Source of the DNA: WVWN01 sp964563535
Lineage (GTDB): Bacteria > RBG-13-66-14 > B26-G2 > WVWN01
Direction: 5' to 3'
DNA length: 16,518 bases
NCBI GenBank assembly: GCA_964563535.1
Contig: CAZLXP010000057.1
Span: 1-16,518 of the forward strand
Shown here piece after piece: positions 6,937 to 14,217 of this stretch (the stretch's first letter is position 1; each line of letters opens with the position of its first letter). The notes beneath the pieces were generated by a model. The model searched no databases and was not told where the DNA came from. It saw nothing but the letters and a program-made list of their open reading frames with translations. The position numbers and the translations under genes are program-made.

Positions 6937-8253
6937 ATGGTGAAAGAAGAAGAAATTAAGAAACTACTAGCGGCCCGGAAAGAAACTAAAAACACAGACT
7001 ATAAGGGGCCTAAATCTTGGGGGGATATGACGAAGGATGAGAAACACGGTATAATAAAAGATATCCTAGGTATGTCAAATACTAGGGACGGCGGTCGGAT
7101 AATATTCGGGGTGCGAGACGAAGACTGCGATTTCGTCGGCGTTCCCAATGATAAACTCGAGGGATTCGACCCGACGGATATCAATAACGTTTTGGTAAAT
7201 TTTACTGAACCAAAGCATTATTGCGCAGTCCAGAAAAGTAATATAGAGGGACGGTGGGCCGTCGTTGTTGAAGTCCCGGAATTTAACTTGGAGCCTATTA
7301 TATGCAAGAAGGACCGTAATTCGAGTGAGTTTTCGGGGCAGGTTATTTTACGGAGGGGAGCTATTTATATTAGAAACGAAAAACCTGAAACTGTAGAGGT
7401 TAATACTGTCGAAGATATGCGGGACTTATTAGGGAGGGGCCTCCGGAAAAGAAGAGATTATTTACTAGGAGAACTGACGACGATATTAGAAGGCAAACCT
7501 ATTACTCCGACCGAAGCCGATGAAGAAATATACGGGAACGAAGTACGGACCGCTAGGGAAAATATAACTAAGAGGATAGGCGAAGATTTCGGTTATTGGG
7601 ATGTTTGTGCATACCCAGTTCCTTATATTAAAAACCGTATTCCCGATAAGAGGCGTTTAAAGGAATTAGTAACTAAATCCGTAGTCCATTCGCGGGGCTG
7701 GTCGTTTCCTTTAGTTAACGAAAGCGGTTCGTTTTTCGCCGACGGGTGGCAAGTGTATTCTTCTAAGGATATTGGTTGGTACGGAGGCCCTTTCAATGTG
7801 CGCGAAGGATTCCGCGTTTATACGAGTGGATTGTTCGTTTGGAGGGGAATCCTCAGTGCTGATGCAAAACAGTTACAAACCGAGGATGGGAAAAAGGTAG
7901 TTATTTATACAGATACTATTTATGCCGTTACTGATTACCTTATGTTCTTAAAACGTTTCTTTGAAGATTTCGAAGCTGATATGGGTATTTACATTCGCGT
8001 AAGTATGTATGGGATAGCCGACAGAGTATTAACGGACTATAACCTCTCGATAGGTTTTTGGGCTTACCCTTGCGTTTCGACCGAGAACCGTGCTTTCGGT
8101 GTCGCCGAAGTTACTGTTGCCGAACTAAATAGTTCGTACCGGGATATCGCGAATAGAATTATCCTTGAATTGCTATTGTACTTTAACGCCGCCGAGATTA
8201 CGGCTGAAACGGTAAAATCTTGGCAAGATAAATACTTATCCGGTGCGTATTAA
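6937..8253 (+). CDS. AlbA_2 (Schlafen-type) domain protein, accessory gene
   Basis: The 438-aa protein has an N-terminal AlbA_2/divergent AAA-4-like domain (about residues 1-165). E-T-K-N-T-D-Y-K-G-P is followed by helices and then S-N-T-R-D-G-G-R-I-I-F-G-V-R-D, F-V-G-V-P, and an R-R-G-A-I-Y-I-R-N strand near residue 150. Such domains occur in putative regulators, Schlafen-like nucleases and some defence genes. The C-terminal 270 residues (mixed alpha/beta, many aromatics) are not recognised. Base composition is clearly different: three hand-counted 60-base lines average about 42% GC against well over 60% around it, and A/T-ending codons are common. It starts 15 nt after the hydratase stop, behind a GA-rich stretch. 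It looks recently acquired. Its function is unknown and defence or regulation is only a guess. Confidence 0.72.
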   Translation: MVKEEEIKKLLAARKETKNTDYKGPKSWGDMTKDEKHGIIKDILGMSNTRDGGRIIFGVRDEDCDFVGVPNDKLEGFDPTDINNVLVNFTEPKHYCAVQKSNIEGRWAVVVEVPEFNLEPIICKKDRNSSEFSGQVILRRGAIYIRNEKPETVEVNTVEDMRDLLGRGLRKRRDYLLGELTTILEGKPITPTEADEEIYGNEVRTARENITKRIGEDFGYWDVCAYPVPYIKNRIPDKRRLKELVTKSVVHSRGWSFPLVNESGSFFADGWQVYSSKDIGWYGGPFNVREGFRVYTSGLFVWRGILSADAKQLQTEDGKKVVIYTDTIYAVTDYLMFLKRFFEDFEADMGIYIRVSMYGIADRVLTDYNLSIGFWAYPCVSTENRAFGVAEVTVAELNSSYRDIANRIILELLLYFNAAEITAETVKSWQDKYLSGAY

Positions 8254-8261
8254 TATTATAG

Positions 8262-9767
8262 GTGTTTAAAAAACTCCTCATCGCCAACCGCGGCGAGATA
8301 GCCTGCCGCGTCATCCGGGCCTGCCGTGAGCTGGGCGTCCGGGCCGTCGCCGTATACTCCGAGGCCGACCGCGCGGCCTTACACGTGGCTCGGGCCGACG
8401 AGGCGTATAATATAGGGCCGCCCCCTCCGCTGGAGTCATATTTAAATATACCGCGGATAATTGAGACGGCTAAGAAGGCCGGCTGCGAAGCTATTCACCC
8501 CGGATACGGGTTTCTGGCCGAGAACGCCTCCTTCGCCGACGCCTGCGCGGCCGCCGGCCTCGCCTTCGTCGGGCCCTCGGGGGACGCGCTACGGCTCTCA
8601 GGCGATAAACTCGGCGCGAGGCGGACGATGGTCGCCGCGGGTATCCCCATTATCCCCGGGATGTCCGCTGCCGCGGGCGACGATAAGGAAGTCTTAGTCG
8701 AGGCCGCGAACATAGGTTACCCGGTGATGGTCAAGGCCGCGGGGGGCGGCGGCGGCAAGGGGATGCGCGTCGTGGGCGGCGACGGCGAGCTAGCCGAGTG
8801 CCTGGCCGCGGCGCGCCGGGAGGCCCTCGGCGCCTTCGGCGACGACACCGTGTATCTCGAGAAATGCCTTGAGCGGCCGCGCCACGTCGAATTCCAAATT
8901 TTGGCCGACCGCCACGGCAACGTCGTCCACCTCTTCGAGCGCGAGTGCTCCATCCAGCGGCGTCACCAGAAGATCGTCGAGGAGTCGCCGTCGCCGGCGC
9001 TGGACGCCAGGTTGCGCAAGAAGATGGGGGAGGCGGCGTGCGAGGTCGCCCGGGCCGTCGGCTATACTAACGCCGGGACTATGGAATTCCTTTTGGATCA
9101 AAATAAAAACTTCTACTTTCTCGAGGTCAACGCCCGCGTCCAGGTCGAACACCCGGTGACGGAAATGCTGACCGGCGTCGACATCGTGAAAGCCCAACTC
9201 GCGATCGCCGCCGGCGAGAAGCTGCCCTTCGCGCAAAAAGATTTGAGCCGGCGCGGCCACGCCGTCGAATGCCGCATCTACGCCGAAGACCCGGCGGCGA
9301 ACTTCCTGCCGTCCGCCGGCAAAATTTTATTTTTGCGTGAGCCGCGGGGCCCCGGGGTCCGCCTCGACGGCGGCATCTACGGCGGCTACGACGTCCCGGT
9401 CCATTACGACCCTATACTCGCGAAGCTAATAGCGTGGGGGGGCGACCGGGAGGAGGCGCGGCGCCGCATGGCCGAGGCGCTGCGGGAATATATTATCTTA
9501 GGTATCAAGACGACGATACCTTTCTTGCGGGACGTAATCGCTCACCCGGCCTACGTCGCCGGCGATACCAATACCGGCTTCGTGGGCGACCACTTCGACG
9601 GTTGGCGGGAAGAAGTGCCGGAGGCGTGGGTGGAAAAAGCGCTGGCCGCGGCCGCGGCGGCTGAGCTGGCCGCGGGGCCGGTAAGGTCCCACGCGGATGG
9701 GGGCCGGGCCGCGGCGCCCACCCCCTGGCAGACCGTCGGGCCGTGGGAAGTGGGGCGCGGCGCGTGA
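8262..9767 (+). CDS. Biotin carboxylase subunit of an acyl-CoA carboxylase
   Basis: This ATP-grasp enzyme carboxylates biotin on the carrier protein using ATP and bicarbonate. It starts M-F-K-K-L-L-I-A-N-R-G-E-I-A (GTG start). The glycine-rich ATP loop is K-A-A-G-G-G-G-G-K-G-M-R-V-V, and E-R-E-C-S-I-Q-R-R-H-Q-K-I-V-E and N-A-R-V-Q-V-E-H-P-V-T-E are present. The catalytic core is complete. At 501 aa it is longer than stand-alone AccC (about 450). The tail (residues 486-501, P-T-P-W-Q-T-V-G-P-W-E-V-G) resembles the linker that precedes the BT and carrier domains in fused MCC/PCC alpha chains. The carrier gene follows after 10 nt in another frame. Together with the carboxyltransferase at 3826 they form a complete carboxylase, probably for 3-methylcrotonyl-CoA. 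Confidence 0.93.
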   Translation: MFKKLLIANRGEIACRVIRACRELGVRAVAVYSEADRAALHVARADEAYNIGPPPPLESYLNIPRIIETAKKAGCEAIHPGYGFLAENASFADACAAAGLAFVGPSGDALRLSGDKLGARRTMVAAGIPIIPGMSAAAGDDKEVLVEAANIGYPVMVKAAGGGGGKGMRVVGGDGELAECLAAARREALGAFGDDTVYLEKCLERPRHVEFQILADRHGNVVHLFERECSIQRRHQKIVEESPSPALDARLRKKMGEAACEVARAVGYTNAGTMEFLLDQNKNFYFLEVNARVQVEHPVTEMLTGVDIVKAQLAIAAGEKLPFAQKDLSRRGHAVECRIYAEDPAANFLPSAGKILFLREPRGPGVRLDGGIYGGYDVPVHYDPILAKLIAWGGDREEARRRMAEALREYIILGIKTTIPFLRDVIAHPAYVAGDTNTGFVGDHFDGWREEVPEAWVEKALAAAAAAELAAGPVRSHADGGRAAAPTPWQTVGPWEVGRGA

Positions 9768-9777
9768 CGACGTAGCG

Positions 9778-10293
9778 ATGGAGTACGAGTTCCAAATGGG
9801 AGAAGTCAAGCACGCCGTTACGGTCGAGAAGAGCGGCAACGGCTTCCGCGTCACGGTCGACGGCCGGCCGATGGAGGTCGACCTCGTCGCCGTCGAGCCG
9901 GGCTGCTATTCTCTGGTAGCGGACGGCGAGGCGACGGACGTCGTCGTCGTGCGCGACGGCGCGAGGCGCTACGTCGTCGTGGGCGGTTATTCCGTAGTGT
10001 TCGAGGAGGGGGGCGCCCGGGGGCAAGGCGCCGCGGCCGCGGCGGAGGAAGTCGTCGCCGGCATCCAGACCATTCGGGCCCCCATGCCGGGCAAAGTCGT
10101 TAAAATCGCCGCCGCGGTGGGCGACGCCGTGGAGAAGGGACGGACGATCGTCGTCGTCGAGGCGATGAAGATGGAGCATCCGCTTTCGGCCGCGGGCCCG
10201 GGCGTCGTGAGGCAGATATTGTGCCGAGAGGGGCAGAACGTCGACGCCGACCAGCCGTTGGCGGAGGTCGAGGTCGAGGGCAACGCAGGTTAG
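9778..10293 (+). CDS. Biotin carboxyl carrier protein with BT-like N-terminal domain
   Basis: The 171-aa protein carries the biotin shuttled between biotin carboxylase and carboxyltransferase. Residues 100-167 are a biotinyl domain with A-P-M-P-G-K and the biotinylation motif E-A-M-K-M-E-H; the modified lysine is Lys131. Residues 1-80 (V-E-K-S-G-N-G-F-R-V-T-V-D-G-R onward) are beta-rich and look like the carboxylase-to-carrier bridging region of fused alpha subunits. An Ala-rich linker (about residues 84-92) joins the two parts. I use ATG 9778; an earlier in-frame start at 9697 would overlap the biotin carboxylase and adds an unlikely Pro/Arg-rich stretch. No good ribosome site is seen, which suggests coupling to the preceding gene or a frameshift split of one alpha subunit. 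Confidence 0.9.
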   Translation: MEYEFQMGEVKHAVTVEKSGNGFRVTVDGRPMEVDLVAVEPGCYSLVADGEATDVVVVRDGARRYVVVGGYSVVFEEGGARGQGAAAAAEEVVAGIQTIRAPMPGKVVKIAAAVGDAVEKGRTIVVVEAMKMEHPLSAAGPGVVRQILCREGQNVDADQPLAEVEVEGNAG

Positions 10294-10333
10294 AATCGCC
10301 GCGTAACGCACCGTTCTTTAAGCGAGGGCAAAG

Positions 10334-11476
10334 ATGGATTTCAACCTCAATGATGAGCAGAAGATGATGCGGCAGGTGGCCGCGGAGATCGCGGACGAGC
10401 AACTCGCGCCGCGCGCCGAACAGATGGAGGAGGACCGGGAGATACCCGCGGACCTTCTGCGGTTTCTCGCCGAGCAGGGATATTTCGGCATGTTCCTCCC
10501 CGAGCGCTACGGCGGCGCCGAGCTCGATTACGTCGCGTACGCGCTAACGGTCGAGGAGTTCGCGCGGGGCTCGCCCGCGGTGGCCTTGGTGGTATCGGTG
10601 CAGAACGCGCTCGTCGGCAAACCCATCCTGACGCACGGGACGGCTGAGCAAAAAGAAAAGTACTTATCCAGGGTAGCCGCGGGCGAGCTCATCGGCGCGT
10701 TCGCCCTCACGGAGGAGGAAGCCGGCTCGGACGCCGCCAACGTCCAGACCGCCGCGGCTAAGAAAGACGGCGCGTACGTCTTCAACGGCCACAAGCTCTA
10801 CGTCACCAACGCCGGCCTGGCGGGCCTTTTCCTCGTGGTCGCGCGGACCGGCCGGGAGGCCGGCGGCAAGGGGCTCTCTTGCTTCCTCGTCGAACGCGAT
10901 ACGCCCGGCTTTACGGTCGGCGCGCGCTTCGACGGCATGGGGATGTGCGCCTTGGACGTCCGCCGCCTCGAGTTCGAAAATTGCGAAGTCCCCGCCGACG
11001 CCCTCTTGGGTGCCGAGGGCGAGGGACTGAAAATAGCGCTGGCCGGCCTGGACGGCAGCCGCATCGGCTGCGCCGCGCAGGCGGTGGGCATAGGCCAGCA
11101 AGCTTTCAACGAGGCCAAGAGGTACGCCGCGGGACGCGAGCAGTTCGGTCGGCCCATCCTAAGCTTCCAGGCCATTCAGTTCTACCTGGTCGAGATGGCG
11201 ACCCGCATCGACGCCGCGCGCCTCCTGACGCTCCGGGCGGCGGCGCTGGCGGACGCGGGCGAGCGGTTCTCCACCGAAGCCGCGATGGCTAAGCTCTACG
11301 CCTCCGAGACGGCGAACTTCTGCGCCAACCTCGGCCTCCAGATCCACGGCGGCTACGGTTATATGAAGGACTACGTCGTGGAACGGTTCTTCCGCGACGC
11401 CCGGGTGACGGAAATTTACGAGGGAACCTCCGAAGTGCAAAAATTGGTCATAGCCGGCAACCTTCTAAAAGGATAG
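10334..11476 (+). CDS. Acyl-CoA dehydrogenase (short-chain type), first of two
   Basis: This FAD enzyme oxidises an acyl-CoA to the 2-enoyl-CoA, or may work in reverse. It is 380 aa, full length. The FAD/substrate block is F-A-L-T-E-E-E-A-G-S-D, and the C-terminal R-D-A-R-V-T-E-I-Y-E-G-T-S-E-V-Q places the catalytic Glu at 363. In isovaleryl-CoA dehydrogenase this position is Ala (I-G-A-G-T-S-E) and the base comes from an earlier helix (D-L-E-R). Here that earlier site reads D-G-S-R, so the enzyme follows the SCAD/branched short-chain pattern. GCGAGGGC lies upstream of the ATG. It starts 40 nt after the carrier gene and ends 4 nt before the second dehydrogenase. Exact substrate unknown. Confidence 0.92.
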   Translation: MDFNLNDEQKMMRQVAAEIADEQLAPRAEQMEEDREIPADLLRFLAEQGYFGMFLPERYGGAELDYVAYALTVEEFARGSPAVALVVSVQNALVGKPILTHGTAEQKEKYLSRVAAGELIGAFALTEEEAGSDAANVQTAAAKKDGAYVFNGHKLYVTNAGLAGLFLVVARTGREAGGKGLSCFLVERDTPGFTVGARFDGMGMCALDVRRLEFENCEVPADALLGAEGEGLKIALAGLDGSRIGCAAQAVGIGQQAFNEAKRYAAGREQFGRPILSFQAIQFYLVEMATRIDAARLLTLRAAALADAGERFSTEAAMAKLYASETANFCANLGLQIHGGYGYMKDYVVERFFRDARVTEIYEGTSEVQKLVIAGNLLKG

Positions 11477-11480
11477 AGCC

Positions 11481-12638
11481 ATGCTGGACTATATCGAATA
11501 CGAGGATTTTCGGGCCGGCGTGAGGGCGAAGGCCGAAGAAATCGTCGCGCCTTACGCCGCGGCCATAGATGCCGACGACCACATTCCCGACGACGTTATG
11601 AAGGCCGTCGGCAAAACAGGCTGGTTCGGCGCCACCGCCCCCGCCGAATACGGCGGCCTCGGGTGGGACACGGTGCGGTACGTTATTATGGTGGAGGAAG
11701 CCTCGCGCGCGTCGGGTTCGGTCGGCGTTATGTTGGCGGTGCAAGGCTCGCTTATTATTTATCCGCTCTTGAAATACGGCAACGACGAGCAACTCAGGAC
11801 GTACCTCCCCAAGTTCGCCTCGGGCGAGCTCGTGGGTTCTTTCGGCCTGACGGAACCGGGCGCCGGCTCCGACGCCGGCAACACCCAGACGGCCGCGGCC
11901 CTCGACGGCGACGAGTGGGTCATCAACGGCCAGAAGTGTTTCATAACGAACACGAAGCGCGACTGGCCCGTAGTCTGTTTCGCGACCGTCCGGACCGACC
12001 CCGATAAATCGAAAGGGGTTCGGGGGGTAAGTTCCATAATTGTTCCCGCCGACGCGCCCGGTTTCAACTACGGCCGCAAAGAGAACAAGATGGGCCTGCG
12101 CGGCTCCGACACCAGCGAAATATTCTTCGAGAACTGCCGGGTGCCCAAAGAGAATTTGCTGGGCGAGCTCAACGAGGGTTTTAAATTGTTCATGGTGGCG
12201 CTGGACGCCGGGCGCATCAGCATCGGCGCCATGGCGGTCGGCCTGGGCCAGGCCGCGCTCGAGCTCGCCATCAAACACGCCGAGACGCGCGTCCAGTTCG
12301 GGAAACCTATCGGCGCCCAGCAGGCGATACAGTGGAAGATCGCCGAGATGGCGACCAAGGTCCGGGCGGCGCGCTTCCTGGTTTACTCCGCCGCTGCCCT
12401 CAAAGACGCCGGCAAGCCTTATACCACCGAGGCCGCGATGGCGAAGTACTACGCCTCGCAGATAGGCCGCGAGGTGGCCTACGACGCCATCCAGGTCCAC
12501 GGCGCGCTGGGATACGATAAATCGTATCCCCTGGAGCGCATCTACCGCGACGTCAAGCTCGACGAGATCGGCGAGGGGACGAGCGAAATTCAGAAGATCG
12601 TCATAAGCCGGAATATATTACAGCTCAAGAAGAAATGA
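11481..12638 (+). CDS. Acyl-CoA dehydrogenase (short-chain type), second of two
   Basis: The 385-aa FAD acyl-CoA dehydrogenase has F-G-L-T-E-P-G-A-G-S-D in the FAD/substrate site, W-V-I-N-G-Q-K-C-F-I-T-N next to it, and the catalytic Glu365 in D-E-I-G-E-G-T-S-E-I-Q. The segment equivalent to the isovaleryl-CoA dehydrogenase base reads A-L-D-A-G-R, matching SCAD (D-M-G-R), not D-L-E-R. It is clearly homologous to the preceding gene but diverged, so the two are not a recent duplication. They may act on different branched or short acyl-CoAs. No electron-transfer flavoprotein genes are in the window, so the electron partner is elsewhere. It is the last gene of the cluster; a weak 7-bp inverted repeat (12660-12666 with 12683-12689) follows. 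Confidence 0.92.
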   Translation: MLDYIEYEDFRAGVRAKAEEIVAPYAAAIDADDHIPDDVMKAVGKTGWFGATAPAEYGGLGWDTVRYVIMVEEASRASGSVGVMLAVQGSLIIYPLLKYGNDEQLRTYLPKFASGELVGSFGLTEPGAGSDAGNTQTAAALDGDEWVINGQKCFITNTKRDWPVVCFATVRTDPDKSKGVRGVSSIIVPADAPGFNYGRKENKMGLRGSDTSEIFFENCRVPKENLLGELNEGFKLFMVALDAGRISIGAMAVGLGQAALELAIKHAETRVQFGKPIGAQQAIQWKIAEMATKVRAARFLVYSAAALKDAGKPYTTEAAMAKYYASQIGREVAYDAIQVHGALGYDKSYPLERIYRDVKLDEIGEGTSEIQKIVISRNILQLKKK

Positions 12639-12659
12639 CGGAAGCGCGGGCGGCTTGGT

Positions 12660-12704
12660 CCGACCGAATAAAGAAGCCCCCGCGGTCGGTATTTATGTTA
12701 TAAT
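12660..12704 (+). promoter_or_regulatory. Weak hairpin and perfect -10 box before the APS kinase
   Basis: CCGACCG (12660-12666) can pair with CGGTCGG (12683-12689), possibly ending the upstream operon, though the loop is 16 nt and there is no real T-tract. A perfect TATAAT at 12699-12704 sits 17 bp before the ATG at 12722. No -35 consensus is visible. A start near 12711 would give an unusually short leader of about 11 nt holding only AGGGA and AGG. Confidence 0.4.
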
Positions 12705-12721
12705 ATACGCAGGGATATAGG

Positions 12722-13330
12722 ATGGAAGCGAAAGGATTCACCGTCTGGTTCACCGGCCTATCGGGAGCGGGTAAGACCACCGTCTCGAGGCTGGTTGAAG
12801 CGGAGCTGCGGCGCCGCGGCCGCAAGGTGGAGGTGCTCGACGGCGACGTCGTGCGGACCAACCTCTCCAAGGGCCTCGGCTTCTCCAAGGAAGATCGCGA
12901 CATCAACATACGCCGCATCGGCTTCGTGTGCCACCTCCTCAGCCGCAACGGCGTCGTCGCCGTGGCCGCGGCCATCTCGCCCTACCGCGAAGTCCGCGCC
13001 GAAAACCGCAGGCGGATCGGCGACTTCGTGGAGGTCTTCTGCAAGTGCCCCCTCGAGGTTCTGGTCGAACGCGACGCCAAGGGCTTGTATAAGAAGGCGC
13101 TCGCCGGCGAAATAAAGGAATTCACCGGCGTCTCCGACCCGTACGAGGAGCCGGAGTCGCCGGAGGTCGTTTGTTGTACCGACGCCGAGACGCCCGAGGA
13201 GAGCGCGGCCAAGGTCATCGCGAAGTTGGAGGAACTCGGGTACCTGGCGGCCCCCGGTACGGAGGGGGTATACTCCGAAGAAGAGGAGGCGAAAGTCCGC
13301 AAGCGCCTCGAGGCGCTCGGCTATATGTGA
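12722..13330 (+). CDS. cysC: Adenylyl-sulfate (APS) kinase with extra C-terminal L-x-x-L-G-Y tail
   Basis: This kinase phosphorylates APS at the 3' position to make PAPS. The 202-aa protein has the P-loop G-L-S-G-A-G-K-T (residues 12-19), the APS-binding stretch D-G-D-V-V-R-T-N-L-S-K-G-L-G-F-S-K-E-D-R, and the lid/C-terminal F-T-G-V-S-D-P-Y-E-E-P. A normal APS kinase would end near K-L-E-E-L-G-Y-L (about residue 180). This one continues with about 20 acidic and helical residues ending in K-R-L-E-A-L-G-Y-M, a second copy of the same kind of ending. No ATP sulfurylase is in the window, so the APS source is elsewhere. The stop overlaps the start of the next gene (TGATG), so the two are translationally coupled. 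Confidence 0.92.
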   Translation: MEAKGFTVWFTGLSGAGKTTVSRLVEAELRRRGRKVEVLDGDVVRTNLSKGLGFSKEDRDINIRRIGFVCHLLSRNGVVAVAAAISPYREVRAENRRRIGDFVEVFCKCPLEVLVERDAKGLYKKALAGEIKEFTGVSDPYEEPESPEVVCCTDAETPEESAAKVIAKLEELGYLAAPGTEGVYSEEEEAKVRKRLEALGYM

Positions 13331-14214
13331 TGGCAGAGTTCGTCGATCTCCACGTCCATACTTCCTTTTCCGACGGCTCGTTAAGGCCGACGGAAATCGT
13401 GTGGTTGGCCGTCGACATGGACTTGGCGGCGATAGCCGTGGTCGACCACGACACGGTGGACGGCAACGCCGAAGCTTTCGCCGAGGGCGCGCAACAGGGC
13501 CTGGAGGTTATTCCCGGCGTAGAGCTTAGCTGCGACTTCACGCCCGTTAACGTCCACGTCGTCGGCTTGTTTATAGACCCCACCAATAACGGCCTGGCTG
13601 AAGCGCTCGAGGAAGTGCGGGAATACCGCAAACGCCGCAACCCCAAAATCCTGGCCAAGCTCGCCGAGTTGGGGATGTCCATCGACCTCGACGAGGTGGC
13701 GGCCAAAGCCGGCGGCAAAACCATCGGACGGCCCCATATCGCGGAGGTCATGGTGGAGAAGGGGTACGTGGCCGATTTCCAGGAGGCGTTCGAGAAATAC
13801 CTCGCCTACAACAAGCCGGCGTACGTCGGCCGGCGACGCATATCGGCCGAGGAGGGCGTCGAACTCATCCACGGCGCCGGCGGCCTTGCCTTCCTGGCTC
13901 ATCCCGGCATCTACGCCCTGCCCCCGCGCGTTCTGGACAGCATGGTATTCAAGCTCGCCCGCGCCGGCCTCGACGGCGTCGAGGTATATTACTCCGACCA
14001 CCTCCCGACCGACACCGCCTTCCTGAAACGCCTCGTCGACGAATACGACTTGTTGGCCAGCGGCGGCACCGACTTCCACGGCGTCGCGAAGCCCGGCGTC
14101 GAGCTCGGCATAGGCCGCGGCGACATCAAGGTTCCGTACGAGTTCGTGGCCCGCATGAAAGCCCGCCTCGGCATCCGGGCAAGACGCGAGGCTGCGCGAA
14201 GAAGTGAGAGATGA
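13330..14214 (+). CDS. PHP-domain phosphoesterase (TrpH/YciV family), possible pAp phosphatase
   Basis: The 294-aa metal-dependent phosphoesterase has metal-binding motifs in PHP order: H8-x-H10 (D-L-H-V-H-T-S-F-S-D-G), D39-H40-D41, G-V-E65-L-S, H-V-V-G-L-F, G-R-P-H-I-A, F-L-A-H-P-G and G-G-T-D-F-H-G. Members of this family remove the 3' phosphate from 3',5'-nucleoside bisphosphates such as pAp or trim short RNAs. pAp is the by-product of PAPS use, and the gene overlaps the APS kinase stop by one base (TGATG), so recycling pAp is an attractive role; this is inference. ATG 13330 is preferred over the in-frame start at 13171, which would overlap the kinase by 160 nt. Hairpins follow the stop. 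Confidence 0.9.
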   Translation: MAEFVDLHVHTSFSDGSLRPTEIVWLAVDMDLAAIAVVDHDTVDGNAEAFAEGAQQGLEVIPGVELSCDFTPVNVHVVGLFIDPTNNGLAEALEEVREYRKRRNPKILAKLAELGMSIDLDEVAAKAGGKTIGRPHIAEVMVEKGYVADFQEAFEKYLAYNKPAYVGRRRISAEEGVELIHGAGGLAFLAHPGIYALPPRVLDSMVFKLARAGLDGVEVYYSDHLPTDTAFLKRLVDEYDLLASGGTDFHGVAKPGVELGIGRGDIKVPYEFVARMKARLGIRARREAARRSER

Positions 14215-14217
14215 CCC

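Noticed and set aside
9697..9777. Upstream in-frame start for the biotin carrier
   Set aside because: It lies inside the biotin carboxylase gene and encodes a Pro/Arg-rich shadow with no domain character.
10334..12638. Isovaleryl-CoA dehydrogenase (liuA) as the name for either dehydrogenase
   Set aside because: Both carry the SCAD-type catalytic Glu and lack the D-L-E-R base of isovaleryl-CoA dehydrogenase.
13171..13329. Upstream in-frame start for the PHP protein
   Set aside because: It would overlap most of the APS kinase C-terminus. The TGATG start gives the proper N-terminal H-x-H metal motif.
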